Origin: Rothia uropygialis | GTDB lineage: Bacteria > Actinomycetota > Actinomycetes > Actinomycetales > Micrococcaceae | Assembly (NCBI RefSeq): GCF_004137765.1 | Contig: NZ_NOIS01000001.1 | Coordinates: forward strand, 722,443-786,442 | DNA length: 64,000 nucleotides | Direction of reading: 5' to 3' | Shown: positions 1-9,908 of the stretch, piece by piece | How positions within the stretch are numbered: position 1 is the stretch's first letter | How the letters are laid out: each line of letters begins with the position of its first letter | Translations under genes and position numbers: made by a program | The notes under the pieces: model-generated | Database searches by the model: none | Told to the model about the DNA's origin: nothing | What the model saw: only the letters and a program-made list of their open reading frames with translations

Positions 1-266
1 TCACGGCGCAGGAGCCGTGGAAGCTGCGCAAGACCGACCAAACACGGATGGAAACGGTCTTGTACGTGACCCTTGAGTGCCTTCGCATCGTGGCTATCCT
101 GATCCAACCGATCATGCCCGGTTCGATGGCCAAACTGTTGGACCAGCTGGGGCAGCCCGAAGGAGACCAACGGCTCTTCGCGGCGTTACCGCAGCGCATC
201 GTAGCAGGGACCGCGTTGCCGGCCCCGCAGGGGATTTTCCCTCGTTTCGAGGCGCCCAGCGAGTAG
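1..266 (+). CDS. metG: Methionyl-tRNA synthetase, C-terminal end (partial)
   Basis: The open frame enters from the left edge and ends at the stop at 264-266, giving about 87 residues. The helical segment EPWKLRKTDQTRM followed by ALxxxRIVAILIQPIMP-type sequence is typical of the anticodon-binding domain of MetRS, and the LDQLG and FPR(F/I) ending match the C-terminus of the short form without the tRNA-binding extension. The enzyme charges tRNA-Met in the cytoplasm. The catalytic domain lies outside the window, so identity rests on the C-terminal domain only. Confidence 0.8.
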   Translation, partial: TAQEPWKLRKTDQTRMETVLYVTLECLRIVAILIQPIMPGSMAKLLDQLGQPEGDQRLFAALPQRIVAGTALPAPQGIFPRFEAPSE

Positions 267-295
267 AAGACAACGACCGCCTTTGTTATTGCTAA

Positions 296-343
296 TACAA
301 GGTTAGAATCCGGTAGTCATAGGAACCGGATTCTAACCTTGTA
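296..343. promoter_or_regulatory. Long perfect inverted repeat upstream of satD-like gene
   Basis: Arms at 296-314 and 325-343 are perfectly complementary over 19 bp (core ACAAGGTTAGAATCCGG) around a 10-nt spacer. No T tract follows either arm, so it does not look like a standard intrinsic terminator. It ends about 30 nt before the probable start of the HTH-containing SatD-like gene, which suggests an autoregulatory operator. It could also end metG transcripts. Confidence 0.6.
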
Positions 344-373
344 AGTTGACCGATGGGGTGCAAGGATCGAAGC

Positions 374-982
374 ATGTTCGTTCTGACTGTCGATCAAGTG
401 GGTTCCAGAAAAAGGCCCGACGCCGTGCCCCAGTTGGTTTCCGTCTCGGGCGAGGCCGTATTGCCCTTTGACCGGACAGCCGGAGACGAGGCTCAAGCGG
501 TGTTCGACAACGCCGGCGCGGCGATCGACTGTGCTCTGAGCCTGGCCTCGGGCGGTGAATGGCACTGTGGTTTGGGACAGGGGCGTATCGAAGAGCCTCT
601 GCCGAGGAGTGCCAGAGAGGGGCGAGGAACGGCGTACATCAACGCTCGCCACGCCGTCGACGAGGCCAAGAAATCGGGTGCGCACCACTTCGGTTTCAGC
701 TCGGATTCACCCTTGGGCGCGGGAATTCAGGCGGGTCTGCGGACCGTCATCGCGGTTTGGGGGAAACGCCGCGACACCACGCGAGAAGCGTACGAGTGGG
801 CTCTCACCGGCAAGACGCAGGCGGAAATAGCCGCACAGTTGAAAATCAGTCAACAGGCGGTATCCGGCCGGTTGGCCGCAGGTATGTATCGTGAACTCGA
901 AGACCTCAAGCGAGAAATGACCCGCTGGGCAGAGTATCTCGATGCTCCCGGTCGTCCCGGGGAGAAGGAGTGGGCCTCATGA
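374..982 (+). CDS. SatD-like protein with C-terminal helix-turn-helix
   Basis: About 202 residues. The N-terminus (MFVLTVDQVGSRK) and the central YINARHAVDEAKK-like region match SatD-family proteins. Near residues 145-170, TQAEIAAQLKISQQAVSGRL is a clear helix-turn-helix. I chose ATG 374 rather than 353 because the family starts at MFVLTVDQ. The stop overlaps the next ATG (ATGA at 979-982), so the two genes are translationally coupled. The large inverted repeat just upstream suggests self-regulation. Exact function of the family is not established. Confidence 0.65.
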   Translation: MFVLTVDQVGSRKRPDAVPQLVSVSGEAVLPFDRTAGDEAQAVFDNAGAAIDCALSLASGGEWHCGLGQGRIEEPLPRSAREGRGTAYINARHAVDEAKKSGAHHFGFSSDSPLGAGIQAGLRTVIAVWGKRRDTTREAYEWALTGKTQAEIAAQLKISQQAVSGRLAAGMYRELEDLKREMTRWAEYLDAPGRPGEKEWAS

Positions 983-1572
983 GCCAAATAGCCCTTCTGA
1001 TCATGGTCATTTCCGCTCTTCTCGGGGCCTTTGCCTGCTTCAGGGTCCCGGCAGTCAGCATCCGGACGCGTCGTATATGGACCATTGCGTTCGTGCTACT
1101 TCTGGCGGCGGCGGCCCTTCTGGCGACCGGTGGGGCCATCCAGGGGTATTCGGCCCGTTCCGAACCGCTCGTGGCAGTCCTGTCCGTAGTATTTGGCACA
1201 GCGTCGGCGGCAATGACCGGGTCCCCGGTAACGGCCGCTGTTCTGCAACTGTCCCTGCGCAGCGGACGAATCTACCGTTCGGGCAAACGAGACACCGACG
1301 CCGCCGAACAGATCATCGAAGATCCCGAGCGCGATTCTTCCCTTCATGGCGGTCTGTGGATCGGAGTTCTGGAACGTGTCGGCGTCGCGGTAACCCTCCT
1401 GGCGGGATGGCCGACGGGCCTGACCGTTCTGGCGGCCCTCAAGGCCCTGGGCAGATTCACCGAGCTCAAGAAGCCCGATGCTGTCGAACGGTTCATCCTG
1501 GGAACTTTCGCCTCGTTCCTCTGGGCCGCAGCCTGGGCGGGTGTTGCAACGCTCCTGGTCCGCGGTGTCTGA
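979..1572 (+). CDS. Membrane protein paired with SatD-like regulator
   Basis: About 197 residues with hydrophobic segments near residues 2-20, 32-52, 63-80, 122-145 and 172-195, so a small polytopic membrane protein. ATG 979 overlaps the satD-like stop (ATGA) and has a strong GGAGAAGGAG ribosome-binding site at 961-970. It is not assigned to a characterised family. Overlap with the HTH gene suggests that the pair forms one regulatory and membrane unit. Confidence 0.6.
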   Translation: MSQIALLIMVISALLGAFACFRVPAVSIRTRRIWTIAFVLLLAAAALLATGGAIQGYSARSEPLVAVLSVVFGTASAAMTGSPVTAAVLQLSLRSGRIYRSGKRDTDAAEQIIEDPERDSSLHGGLWIGVLERVGVAVTLLAGWPTGLTVLAALKALGRFTELKKPDAVERFILGTFASFLWAAAWAGVATLLVRGV

Positions 1573-1598
1573 ACCATGGAGACGTAACGTCTGGTTCA
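1570..1598 (+). terminator. Hairpin at the end of the satD-like operon
   Basis: TGAACC at 1570-1575 pairs with GGTTCA at 1593-1598, and an inner stem AGACG/CGTCT surrounds TAA. It begins at the stop codon of the membrane protein gene. There is no T run. Confidence 0.4.
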
Positions 1599-1622
1599 CA
1601 TGGTGAGAAGCCGTCCTACTAT
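1595..1622 (+). promoter_or_regulatory. Predicted leuB promoter
   Basis: TTCACA (1595-1600) and TACTAT (1617-1622) are separated by 16 nt and lie about 40 nt before the leuB ATG, fitting a SigA-type -35/-10 pair. The -35 element overlaps the end of the preceding hairpin. Confidence 0.4.
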
Positions 1623-1659
1623 GTGGTCACGTCGCCCTCGGCGGAGCTAGCTTATTCCT

Positions 1660-2727
1660 ATGACCGACAGCACGGAATCCCGCAATATCGATTTGGCCGT
1701 CATCCCAGGTGACGGTATAGGCCCCGAAGTCACCGAACAGGCCCTTGCCGTTCTGACCACCGCGGCCCGGCGCGAAGGAATCGAGGTCTCGCCGACACCT
1801 TACGAGCTCGGTGCCGAAGCGTGGCTCAAAACAGGGCAGACGTTGACCGAGGACAAACTCGCGTCCCTGCGTGAGCACGACGCGATTCTCTTCGGCGCCG
1901 TCGGGGCCGACCCCCGCTCGAGGAAGGTCCCGTCCGGCCTCATCGAGCGCGAAATTCTTTTGAAGCTGCGTTTTGCCTTCGATCATTTCATCAACCTGCG
2001 CCCGTCGCGTCTCTACCCAGGCGCAGTGTCTCCCCTGAGCAATCCCGGCGACATAGATTTCGTCGTCGTCCGAGAAGGAACCGAAGGTCCGTACGTCGGG
2101 AACGGCGGCACGGTCCGGCAGGACACCGAGCACGAGATCGCGACCGAAGTTTCCGTGAACACCGCTCACGGAGTCGAACGCCTGATCCGTTATGCTTTCG
2201 ACCTTGCCGCCTCCCGCGAACGCCAGCACGTCACCTTGGTCCATAAGCACAACGTCCTGGTTCACGCCGGGGGCCTCTACCGGCGGATCTTCGACCGTAT
2301 TGCAGGGCAGTACCCACAGGTCTCCACCGATTACATTCACGTCGACGCCGCAACGATCTACATGACCACGAATCCCTCACGGTTCGACGTCATCGTGACG
2401 GACAATCTATTCGGCGACATCCTGACCGACCAGGCTGGTGCTATTTCGGGCGGCATTGGCTATGCCGCATGCGGAAATATCAACGCCGAGTTCACGGCAC
2501 CGTCCATGTTCGAGCCGGTACACGGTTCGGCTCCGGACATCGCAGGGCAAGGTATTGCCGATCCTCGCGCAGCCATACTCGCGAGCGCTCTTTTGCTGCG
2601 CCATCTTGGTCATGAACGTGCGGCGGGTAACATCGAAGACGCAGTCGAGGCCGATATGAGGGATAACGGTTCCGAGCGACGAACGACGGTGGACATCGGA
2701 CAAGCCATCCTCGCCGGAATCTCCTGA
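1660..2727 (+). CDS. leuB: 3-isopropylmalate dehydrogenase
   Basis: 355 residues, normal family length. It oxidatively decarboxylates 3-isopropylmalate to 2-oxoisocaproate in leucine synthesis, using NAD and Mg/Mn. Visible signatures are [10 protein letters not shown] at the N-terminus, the substrate-binding stretch [30 protein letters not shown] with metal-binding aspartates, and [13 protein letters not shown]. ilvE follows after a hairpin. The leucine genes are split: leuCD lie near 8.5-10.5 kb. Confidence 0.95.
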   Translation: MTDSTESRNIDLAVIPGDGIGPEVTEQALAVLTTAARREGIEVSPTPYELGAEAWLKTGQTLTEDKLASLREHDAILFGAVGADPRSRKVPSGLIEREILLKLRFAFDHFINLRPSRLYPGAVSPLSNPGDIDFVVVREGTEGPYVGNGGTVRQDTEHEIATEVSVNTAHGVERLIRYAFDLAASRERQHVTLVHKHNVLVHAGGLYRRIFDRIAGQYPQVSTDYIHVDAATIYMTTNPSRFDVIVTDNLFGDILTDQAGAISGGIGYAACGNINAEFTAPSMFEPVHGSAPDIAGQGIADPRAAILASALLLRHLGHERAAGNIEDAVEADMRDNGSERRTTVDIGQAILAGIS

Positions 2728-2745
2728 GCGCCCCACCGCCGGACG

Positions 2746-2777
2746 CGACGGATACCGCAAAGATGCGGTGACCGTCG
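2746..2777 (+). terminator. Hairpin between leuB and ilvE
   Basis: Nested stems CGACGG/CCGTCG (2746-2751 with 2772-2777) and ACCGCA/TGCGGT (2754-2759 with 2764-2769) form a strong hairpin in the 95-bp leuB-ilvE gap. There is no T run. It could attenuate read-through or protect the leuB transcript. Confidence 0.4.
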
Positions 2778-2821
2778 GGGACAACAGAACACCAGCACAC
2801 TCGCTCGAAACGGAGCCCACC

Positions 2822-3919
2822 TTGAGAACTTCCTCATTCACCATCACCGAGAACCAGTATCCGACCTCTTCCGAGCGGCTTGCCGAAATTCTGGCCGCTC
2901 CCGGGTTCGGCGAGTTCACGACCGATCACGTCGCCAAGGTCGAGTGGACGGGGGATTATTCGACCGGTGGTGAATGGGACCATGCTCGAATTGAGCCCTA
3001 CGCGCCTCTGAGTCTCGATCCGGCCACGTCGGTTTTCCACTATGGGCAGGAAGTCTTTGAAGGGTTGAAGGCGTATCGGCATCAAGACGGTTCCGTGTGG
3101 CTTTTCCGTCCGGAGGCAAATGCCGAGCGTTTCCGTCGCTCGGCGAAGCGACTCGCGTTGCCCGAGCTTCCGACCGAGATTTTCATTGACGCGGTTCATG
3201 CTCTGGTCGAGAAAGACTCTCGGTGGATTCCTGAGGGGGAAGGCACCTCCCTGTACATCCGGCCTTTCATGATTGCGACCGAGAAATTCTTGGGGGTTCG
3301 CCCCACTCGTGAGGCTCTGTTCGAGGTCATCGCGTCGCCCGCGGCCAATTATTTCGGCAGCCCCGAGCCCGTGGACATTTGGTGGTCTCAGAATTATGCC
3401 CGCGCGGGCCAGGGCGGCACGGGAGCAGCAAAGTGCGGCGGAAACTACGCGGCGAGTCTTCTTCCGCAGCTCGAAGGGGAAGCCAAGGGCTGTAAGCAGG
3501 TCATGTTCACCGACGAGCATCGAGATCACACGGTTGAGGAACTCGGCGGCATGAATGTCTTCTTCGTCCTCAAGGATGGGACTCTGGTCACGCCGAAGTT
3601 GACCGGCACCATTCTGGAGGGTGTCACGCGCAAGTCGATCGTCGAGCTGGCGCAGGAGAACGGAATGAAGGTGGTCGAAAAGACGATCACGGTCGACGAG
3701 TGGCAGGCGGGGATCGCACAGGACGAAATCACCGAAATCTTTGCTTGTGGCACGGCAGCGGTCATCGCTCCGATGGGCCGCTTGCTCTACGAAGACGGTG
3801 AGATTCCAGCCGCGAGCCAGACGAACGGTGAAGTGACTCAATGGCTGCGCACCCAGCTGACTGGCATTCAGACCGGACGAGTCGAGGATCGCTTCGGGTG
3901 GATGACGCGGGTGATCTGA
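2822..3919 (+). CDS. ilvE: Branched-chain amino acid aminotransferase
   Basis: About 365 residues from TTG 2822, which has GGAG seven bases upstream. The longer in-frame ATG at 2768 lies inside the preceding hairpin and would add a non-conserved tail. Fold-type IV PLP enzyme making leucine, isoleucine and valine from their 2-oxo acids. Features: YGQEVFEGLKAYR near the N-terminus, the PLP lysine in GGTGAAKCGGNYAASL (about K204), EELGGMNVFF, and GTAAVIAP. It neighbours leuB, as in many actinobacteria. Confidence 0.93.
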   Translation: MRTSSFTITENQYPTSSERLAEILAAPGFGEFTTDHVAKVEWTGDYSTGGEWDHARIEPYAPLSLDPATSVFHYGQEVFEGLKAYRHQDGSVWLFRPEANAERFRRSAKRLALPELPTEIFIDAVHALVEKDSRWIPEGEGTSLYIRPFMIATEKFLGVRPTREALFEVIASPAANYFGSPEPVDIWWSQNYARAGQGGTGAAKCGGNYAASLLPQLEGEAKGCKQVMFTDEHRDHTVEELGGMNVFFVLKDGTLVTPKLTGTILEGVTRKSIVELAQENGMKVVEKTITVDEWQAGIAQDEITEIFACGTAAVIAPMGRLLYEDGEIPAASQTNGEVTQWLRTQLTGIQTGRVEDRFGWMTRVI

Positions 3920-4029
3920 CCCGACGTTCCGGCACTGGAGTCAGATGCGAGCGGCCGTCGCAACCAACCGGTGCTTCATGCCGGTGGAGGAGTGGCCACG
4001 GTGCGTCGCGTACGCGCTAACCTGGACGT

Positions 4030-4806
4030 ATGCGCATTGCACGATTTACTGCCGAGGACCAGCTGTTTTACGGACGCGTCGACGGTGAGGACGGCCAGGA
4101 AACCCTGACCGTTCTGGCTGGCGACCCGTTCTACACAGGAATCAACCCGACCGAAAAGACGTACCCGATTGCGGACGTTCGTCTGGTCGCACCCATCATT
4201 CCCCGCTCCAAAGTCGTCGGTGTTGCCCGAAATTGGAGCGAACATGCAAGTGAACTCGGCAACCAGGCGCCGACATCGCCGCAGTTCTTTCTGAAGCCGA
4301 ATACTTCGGTTGTCGGCCCCGGTGATCCCGTGACCCTTCCCGATTTCAGCGAAGAGGTTTCCTACGAGGCCGAATTGGCCGTAGTGATCGGTCGCATGTG
4401 CAAATCGGTCCCGATCGAGCGCGTGCCCGAGGTAGTTTTCGGATACACCTGCGGCAATGACCTGACTGCGCGGGATCTCCAGAAGACGGATCTGCAATGG
4501 GCAAGAGCGAAAGGTTTCGACGGTTCATGTCCTTTGGGACCGTGGATCGAGACCGAGCTGGATACCGACGACCTGCCTATCAAGTCGTGGGTGGATGGCG
4601 AGCTCAAGCAGGAGGGAACGACGCGGGACATGATCTTCGGCGTGCCCGAACTGGTCTCCCGCATTTCTGACGCCTTCACTTTGTTGCCGGGGGACGTGAT
4701 TCTGACAGGGACACCCGCCGGAGTCGGTCTGGTCGAAGACGGACAAGAAGTCGAGATCGAGGTCGGTGGCATCGGAGCGCTCGTCAACCGGATGCGACGG
4801 GCCTAG
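4030..4806 (+). CDS. Fumarylacetoacetate hydrolase family protein
   Basis: 258 residues. The FAH fold is visible as KVVGVARNW, the metal-binding acidic pair in SYEAELAVVIGR, CGNDLTARDLQ, and GDVILTGTPAGVG. Members hydrolyse or isomerise C-C bonds in acyl-pyruvate-type substrates. The substrate here is unknown. It sits between ilvE and gltX in a conserved actinobacterial arrangement and is probably a general metabolite-repair or catabolic enzyme. Confidence 0.85.
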   Translation: MRIARFTAEDQLFYGRVDGEDGQETLTVLAGDPFYTGINPTEKTYPIADVRLVAPIIPRSKVVGVARNWSEHASELGNQAPTSPQFFLKPNTSVVGPGDPVTLPDFSEEVSYEAELAVVIGRMCKSVPIERVPEVVFGYTCGNDLTARDLQKTDLQWARAKGFDGSCPLGPWIETELDTDDLPIKSWVDGELKQEGTTRDMIFGVPELVSRISDAFTLLPGDVILTGTPAGVGLVEDGQEVEIEVGGIGALVNRMRRA

Positions 4807-4875
4807 TAAGACGCGAATGGCGGGGGAGTTCCCCCGCTTACTACAGAAAACGAAAGCGATGAGTAGCCAAGCATT

Positions 4876-6399
4876 ATGACAACCGAAGCTATCAAGCCGA
4901 CCGTGAGCGAAGACCGTCCCGTGCGCGTGCGCTTTTGCCCTTCACCTACTGGCACGCCCCACGTGGGGATGGTCCGAACGGCGCTCTTCAACTGGGCCCA
5001 CGCTCGGCACACCGGAGGCAAGCTCGTTTTCCGAATCGAGGATACGGACGCCAAGCGGGATTCGGAGGAGTCCTTCAACCAAGTGCTCGAATCCCTTCAC
5101 TGGTTGGGCATTGAGTGGGATGAAGGCGTCGGGGTGGGGGGCCCTCACGAGCCGTACCGCCAGTCCCAGCGGGGTGAGATCTATCGAGATGTTATCCAGA
5201 AGCTGATCGACGGGGGATACCTCTATGAAGATTTCTCGACCCCGCAGGAGGTCGAAGAGCGGCATCGTGCCAAGGGCGAAGACCCCAAACTCGGCTATGA
5301 CAACTTCGATCGGAATCTGACGGAAGAGCAGATATCTGCATTCCGAGCCGAGGGACGCAAGCCGGTGCTCCGGTTGCGGATGCCGGATGAAGACATCACA
5401 TTCAATGATGTGGTCCGTGGTGAAATCACGTTCAAAGCCGGCTCAGTTCCCGACTACGTCGTGGTCCGGGCCGACGGAAGCCCGTTGTATACGCTGGTCA
5501 ACCCTGTCGACGACGCTCTGATGAAAATTACCCACGTGCTGCGAGGCGAAGATCTACTTTCCTCGACCCCCCGCCAGATTGCGCTGTATCGCGCATTGGT
5601 GGGTGTAGGAGTCGCCGAATTCATTCCCGAATTCGGCCATCTTCCCTATGTCATGGGGCAGGGCAATAAGAAGTTGTCCAAGCGAGACCCGGAATCGAAT
5701 CTCTTCTTGCTGCGCGACGAAGGATTCATCAAAGAAGGCCTGATCAATTACCTTTCTTTGTTGGGTTGGTCTCTTTCGGCGGACGAGGATATCTTCACCG
5801 TCGACCAGCTGATCGAAAACTTCGACGTTCACGACGTTCTGGCCAATCCGGCTCGGTTCGACGTCAAAAAGGCGGAAGCGATCAACGGTCAGCACATTCG
5901 AATGCTGGAACCCCAGGACTTCGAAAACCGTCTCCTGCCCTACTTGAGAGACGCAGGAATCGTGGACGACGCCCTGAGCGAGCGCGAACGGCAGATTCTC
6001 CGTGAGGCGGCCCCACTAGTTCAGGAACGTATGCAACTGTTGGGTGAAGCTCCGGGACTCCTTGGATTCCTGTTCCGTACTGACGATGAAATCGAGATCG
6101 CCGACGACGCGCGCAAGCAGCTCAAGGACTCCGCGCCCGAGGTCTTGGAGGCCGCGCACACGGCCCTGACCGACCTCGAGTCGTGGGATGCGGCATCGAT
6201 CCAGGAAACCCTTCGGACCGCCATCGTCGACGGCTTGGGGATCAAGCCGCGCCTCGCCTTCGGGCCTGTCCGTATTGCGGTTTCGGGGGCGCGGATCTCC
6301 CCGCCACTTTTTGAGTCGCTCGAAATCCTTGGCCGCGAGTCCTCCTTGGCCCGCATTGAGTCGCTTCGACAGGTCTTAGCGACGGCCTCAGAGGCCTGA
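4876..6399 (+). CDS. gltX: Glutamyl-tRNA synthetase
   Basis: 507 residues, full length. The class I HIGH-type motif appears as TPHVGMVRT near residue 33, and the KMSKS-type loop as [10 protein letters not shown] near residue 265. [14 protein letters not shown] is characteristic of GluRS. It charges tRNA-Glu, and in actinobacteria commonly also tRNA-Gln for later amidation. Fittingly, a tRNA-Gln and a tRNA-Glu gene lie just downstream. Confidence 0.95.
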   Translation: MTTEAIKPTVSEDRPVRVRFCPSPTGTPHVGMVRTALFNWAHARHTGGKLVFRIEDTDAKRDSEESFNQVLESLHWLGIEWDEGVGVGGPHEPYRQSQRGEIYRDVIQKLIDGGYLYEDFSTPQEVEERHRAKGEDPKLGYDNFDRNLTEEQISAFRAEGRKPVLRLRMPDEDITFNDVVRGEITFKAGSVPDYVVVRADGSPLYTLVNPVDDALMKITHVLRGEDLLSSTPRQIALYRALVGVGVAEFIPEFGHLPYVMGQGNKKLSKRDPESNLFLLRDEGFIKEGLINYLSLLGWSLSADEDIFTVDQLIENFDVHDVLANPARFDVKKAEAINGQHIRMLEPQDFENRLLPYLRDAGIVDDALSERERQILREAAPLVQERMQLLGEAPGLLGFLFRTDDEIEIADDARKQLKDSAPEVLEAAHTALTDLESWDAASIQETLRTAIVDGLGIKPRLAFGPVRIAVSGARISPPLFESLEILGRESSLARIESLRQVLATASEA

Positions 6400-6416
6400 G
6401 CCCTACAACGCCTCCG

Positions 6417-6451
6417 ACGCAGGCTCCTGCCACCTCGGCAGAAGCCTGCGT
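6417..6451 (+). terminator. Hairpin terminator after gltX
   Basis: ACGCAGGCT (6417-6425) pairs with AGCCTGCGT (6443-6451), with an inner CTGCC/GGCAG stem. It starts 18 nt past the gltX stop and is followed by a G-rich stretch rather than T residues. Confidence 0.5.
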
Positions 6452-6629
6452 GGGGGCCGGAGAGGGAAAGGGGCCTTAGAGCCCTGACAGGGCTTCTTCC
6501 AGGGTCTGGTCTCTGGTGCGGTAGGGTGGCGGAGACCACGCCACTTCAGGTTGCATGGGGCAGGGTGGGGCTGTAGAGTATTTATTCGTTGCGGAGATGC
6601 GGCTGGAGGGTCAAAACTTCACGACATAG

Positions 6630-6701
6630 TGGGATATGGTGTAATTGGCAACACAGCGGTTTCTGGTACCGTCGTTCTAGGTTCGAGTCCTGGTATCCCA
6701 G
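6630..6701 (+). tRNA. tRNA-Gln (anticodon CTG)
   Basis: 72 nt. The acceptor stem TGGGATA/TATCCCA is perfect, with discriminator G. The anticodon loop TTCTGGT lies in a GCGGT/ACCGT stem and gives anticodon CTG. The T-arm contains GGTTCGAGTCC. CCA is not encoded. Confidence 0.95.
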
Positions 6702-6828
6702 CGAATGTACCTTTGGGATTTATTCCAAGTGGTGCAATTCACAAATCTCGATTTGGAACTATGCGCAGTTATGTGTAAACTAAATCGAGTCGTCATTGCG
6801 GGGAAGTAATTCTCTGCAAAAGACATTT

Positions 6829-6901
6829 GGCCCCATCGTATAGCGGCCTAGTACTCCGCCCTCTCACGGCGGCAACACCGGTTCGAATCCGGTTGGGGTC
6901 A
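6829..6901 (+). tRNA. tRNA-Glu (anticodon CTC)
   Basis: 73 nt. The acceptor stem GGCCCCA/TGGGGTC has one G-T pair, with discriminator A. The anticodon loop CTCTCAC in a CCGCC/GGCGG stem gives CTC. The T-loop is GGTTCGAATCC. CCA is not encoded. Confidence 0.95.
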
Positions 6902-6909
6902 CAGGCTAC

Positions 6910-6941
6910 AAAAAGTCCGGCATTTCGGTGCCGGACTTTTT
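6910..6941 (+). terminator. Rho-independent terminator after tRNA-Glu
   Basis: AAAAAGTCCGGCA (6910-6922) and TGCCGGACTTTTT (6929-6941) form a 13-bp stem with a 6-nt loop and a T tail, a textbook intrinsic terminator ending the tRNA transcript. It would work in both directions. Confidence 0.9.
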
Positions 6942-7548
6942 GCTTTTAATGCCCCAATCCCAATGGCGCCCGCTGACAAGGACACGTCAGGGGCATTCCT
7001 TTCAGGTACCAAAAAATGTGGCCGTGGCGTGACCTCGGTGTGTAAGCTGCCTGAGGCGGTACGGGATATGTCTGGATGACACCGTGGAGACTCGAATGCG
7101 CGAATGGTTCGGTCCAGGTCTCCGCGCATTATCGGGCCGCACCCCTCATAGGGCGTGGAGACCGGATTGGGCATCATCCAGGAGGAGCCTCTGCGGAGCT
7201 TGAAAATCAAATGGCGAGACAACCTAAGGGGCTCGTTGCGCGTGTCGATGTCACGGTCTGGGCGTTTGCCCTCCAGAAGTGCTCAGACCATGTGATTCAC
7301 ATGGATCTCACCCAGCGGCTCTCCCGGCGCGGTGGCAAGAAATTTGCAATTCCTCAACCAAGACCACCGCCCGGGCGCCATAGGATGCGAGTGAGTTCTG
7401 GAGGGCTTGGGGTCAATGAACAGTTGTCAGGAGTGCTGCAGCCCCCGCGCCGTGACTATGGGCAGGCATGCAGGGGCTTACGCCGGGGCCCGGAAGGCCC
7501 TGAACGAGCTTCCTGGGCTCTCCCGTGAAGGTACGGCGTTTCAATGCC
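6942..7548. other. Long intergenic stretch without a recognisable gene
   Basis: About 600 bp between the tRNA terminator and the stop of the convergent IclR gene. An open frame at 7076-7528 (+) would encode 150 residues, but its composition is rich in R, G and P with no family signal, and it has no convincing ribosome-binding site. I regard it as non-coding or decayed. Confidence 0.5.
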
Positions 7549-8364
7549 TCACTGAGGTGCGCGCAAGGCTTCCGTGAGTTGACGTGCCGCCTGGCTGACG
7601 ACGTCGGCGTGCAAACGGCCCGGCTGGCGGGTCAACCGCTCGATGGGTCCGGATATTGAGACGGCAGCGATAACTTTCCCAGAGGGATTGCGCACCGGTG
7701 CCGAAACCGAGGCGATGCCCCGTTCCCGTTCACCAACCGATTGCGCCCAGCCCCGGCGGCGGACCGCTGACAACACGGTGGCCGAGAAGCGAGCCTGGCG
7801 TAACCCTTCAAGAAGGCGATTGTGATCCTCCCAGGCGATGAGCACCTGTGCGGCAGATCCCGCCTTCATGGACAGCTGCGTGCCCACCGGAATGGTGTCC
7901 CTCAAGCCGATCGGGCGCTCGGCGGAAGCGACACAGATACGCCACTCGCCCTGCCGTCGATAGACCTGCGCTGACTCTCCGGTGAGGTTGCGCAACTGGT
8001 TGAGCACGGGGCCGGCCGCGGCAATCAAGCGATCTTCGCCCGCGGCCGAAGCAAGCTCACCGAGCCTCGGCCCCAGGACGAATCGGCCTTGGACATCGCG
8101 GGCCACCAGGCGGTGATGGGCCAGGGCGACGGCCAAGCGATGGGCGGTGGGGCGCGCGAGTCCGGTAGCCTCCACGAGCTGGGAGAGACTTGCCGGACCC
8201 GCTTCCAGGCAATCCAGAATGTGGGTGGCCTTGTCCAGAACGCCTACGCCGCTGGGGTGAACCCTGACCGACATGGGATTGGCCGTACCCATGCCGCCGA
8301 GGATTCCATCTGTATCTCTTGCGGCCGGGCTTGTGGTCGGTGTTGGATCAGGGGTTTCGCTCAT
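7549..8364 (-). CDS. IclR-family regulator of leucine biosynthesis (NdgR/LtbR-like)
   Basis: About 271 residues from ATG 8364; an ATG at 8373 is also possible, and the N-terminus is longer than usual. The winged helix spans GVLDKATHILDCLEAGPASLSQLVEATGLARPTAHRL, followed by the effector domain with SGPIERLT near the end. In actinobacteria the IclR protein divergent from leuCD (NdgR/LtbR) represses or activates leuCD and related amino-acid genes. The shared 110-bp promoter region with leuC supports that role here. Confidence 0.85.
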   Translation of the reverse strand: MSETPDPTPTTSPAARDTDGILGGMGTANPMSVRVHPSGVGVLDKATHILDCLEAGPASLSQLVEATGLARPTAHRLAVALAHHRLVARDVQGRFVLGPRLGELASAAGEDRLIAAAGPVLNQLRNLTGESAQVYRRQGEWRICVASAERPIGLRDTIPVGTQLSMKAGSAAQVLIAWEDHNRLLEGLRQARFSATVLSAVRRRGWAQSVGERERGIASVSAPVRNPSGKVIAAVSISGPIERLTRQPGRLHADVVSQAARQLTEALRAPQ

Positions 8365-8401
8365 ACCCACCATGGTGGAGTCTCAAATGCTGGAATGCAA
8401 G

Positions 8402-8414
8402 TCCACGTTGTGGA
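8402..8414. promoter_or_regulatory. Small palindrome in the divergent IclR-leuC promoter region
   Basis: TCCAC-GTT-GTGGA is a perfect 5-bp inverted repeat about 60 bp upstream of leuC and about 40 bp from the regulator start. A further GTGGAG/GTCCAC pair lies at about 8374-8406. Placement suits an operator for the divergent IclR regulator, but this is inference. Confidence 0.25.
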
Positions 8415-8474
8415 AGCCCCGGCGAATCCTCGGCACAATGAATTCCGCAAACACACAGGACTTCGGAGGACACC

Positions 8475-9902
8475 ATGGCGGATTCACCGGATCGCCCAAT
8501 GACCTTGGCCGAAAAGGTCTGGGCAGACCATCGAGTCGTATCGGGGCAAGACGGCAAGCCCGATCTCATTTACATCGATCTTCACCTTGTGCACGAGGTG
8601 ACCTCGCCCCAAGCCTTTGAAGGACTGCGTCTTGCCGGGCGGAAACTGCGGCGACCCGACCTCACGATCGCCACGGAAGACCACAACACTCCTACGGAAG
8701 ATATTTTCTCCAGGATCGCGGATCAGACGTCGCGTCAGCAGATCGAAACCTTGCGCGCCAACGCCGAAGAATTCGGCGTGCGCATTCACTCCCTCGGTGA
8801 CGCGGAACAGGGGATCGTGCACGTCGTCGGACCGCAGCTCGGTCTCACCCAGCCTGGGATGACCGTGGTCTGCGGCGACTCTCATACCTCGACCCACGGC
8901 GCATTCGGGGCGTTGGCCCTGGGCATCGGAACCAGCGAGGTCGAACACGTCATGGCGACGCAGACCGTGTCGTTGGCACCCTTCAAGACGATGGCGATCA
9001 CCGTCAACGGTCACCTGAAACCGGGCGTGACGGCAAAGGACATCATTCTTGCCGTGATCGCGAAGATAGGCACGGGCGGGGGCCAGGGATACGTCCTGGA
9101 GTACCGGGGAAGCGCCATCGAGGAGCTGTCGATGGAAGGCCGCATGACCATCTGCAATATGTCCATCGAAGCCGGGGCGCGTGCAGGCATGGTCGCTCCC
9201 GACCAGACGACCTTCGACTACGTTCAGGGCCGACCCCATGCGCCCCAAGGCGAGGAATGGGACCAGGCGGTCGAGTACTGGAAATCTTTGCGAACTGACG
9301 AAGATGCGAAATTCGACCGCGAAGTCGTCATCGACGGCGATGAGCTCGAGCCATTCGTCACCTGGGGAACCAATCCAGGCCAAGGCGTCCCGCTGTCCGA
9401 GTGCGTTCCCGATCCTGAGGACGCACCGGACGAGGGGTCCAAGGCCTCGGCGGCCAAGGCGCTGCAATACATGGATCTGAAAGCCGGAACCCCGATGAAA
9501 GCCATTCCGGTCGACACCGTGTTCCTGGGCTCCTGCACCAATTCGCGTATCGAAGACCTTCGGGCCGCTGCGGCCATCATCGAAGGTCGCAGCAAAGCTG
9601 AAAACGTGCGGATGATGGTGGTTCCAGGCTCGGCTCGGGTGAGGTTGCAGGCCGAAGAAGAGGGACTGGACCAGATATTCAAGGAATTCGGAGCCGAGTG
9701 GCGTTTTGCCGGTTGTTCGATGTGCCTAGGCATGAACCCGGACCAGTTGAAGCCCGGAGAGCGGTGCGCTTCGACGTCGAACCGGAATTTCGAAGGCCGT
9801 CAAGGCAAGGGCGGACGTACCCACTTGGTATCGCCATTGGTCGCTGCGGCGACCGCGGTCAAAGGAACCCTGAGCTCACCCTCCGATCTGCTGGACATTT
9901 AG
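8475..9902 (+). CDS. leuC: 3-isopropylmalate dehydratase large subunit
   Basis: 475 residues, full length, with GGAGGA 6 nt before the ATG. It isomerises 2-isopropylmalate to 3-isopropylmalate together with LeuD. Iron-sulfur ligands are visible as [13 protein letters not shown] and [29 protein letters not shown] and [10 protein letters not shown] are further signatures. It is in one operon with leuD (7-bp gap) and divergent from the IclR regulator. Confidence 0.96.
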   Translation: MADSPDRPMTLAEKVWADHRVVSGQDGKPDLIYIDLHLVHEVTSPQAFEGLRLAGRKLRRPDLTIATEDHNTPTEDIFSRIADQTSRQQIETLRANAEEFGVRIHSLGDAEQGIVHVVGPQLGLTQPGMTVVCGDSHTSTHGAFGALALGIGTSEVEHVMATQTVSLAPFKTMAITVNGHLKPGVTAKDIILAVIAKIGTGGGQGYVLEYRGSAIEELSMEGRMTICNMSIEAGARAGMVAPDQTTFDYVQGRPHAPQGEEWDQAVEYWKSLRTDEDAKFDREVVIDGDELEPFVTWGTNPGQGVPLSECVPDPEDAPDEGSKASAAKALQYMDLKAGTPMKAIPVDTVFLGSCTNSRIEDLRAAAAIIEGRSKAENVRMMVVPGSARVRLQAEEEGLDQIFKEFGAEWRFAGCSMCLGMNPDQLKPGERCASTSNRNFEGRQGKGGRTHLVSPLVAAATAVKGTLSSPSDLLDI

Positions 9903-9908
9903 GAGAAG

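Noticed and set aside
6630..6901. tRNA-linked integration site
   Set aside because: No repeat of either tRNA 3' end was seen in the window, and the following genes are core genes.
7076..7528. 150-codon open frame downstream of the tRNA pair
   Set aside because: R/G/P-rich, no recognisable domain, no good ribosome-binding site.
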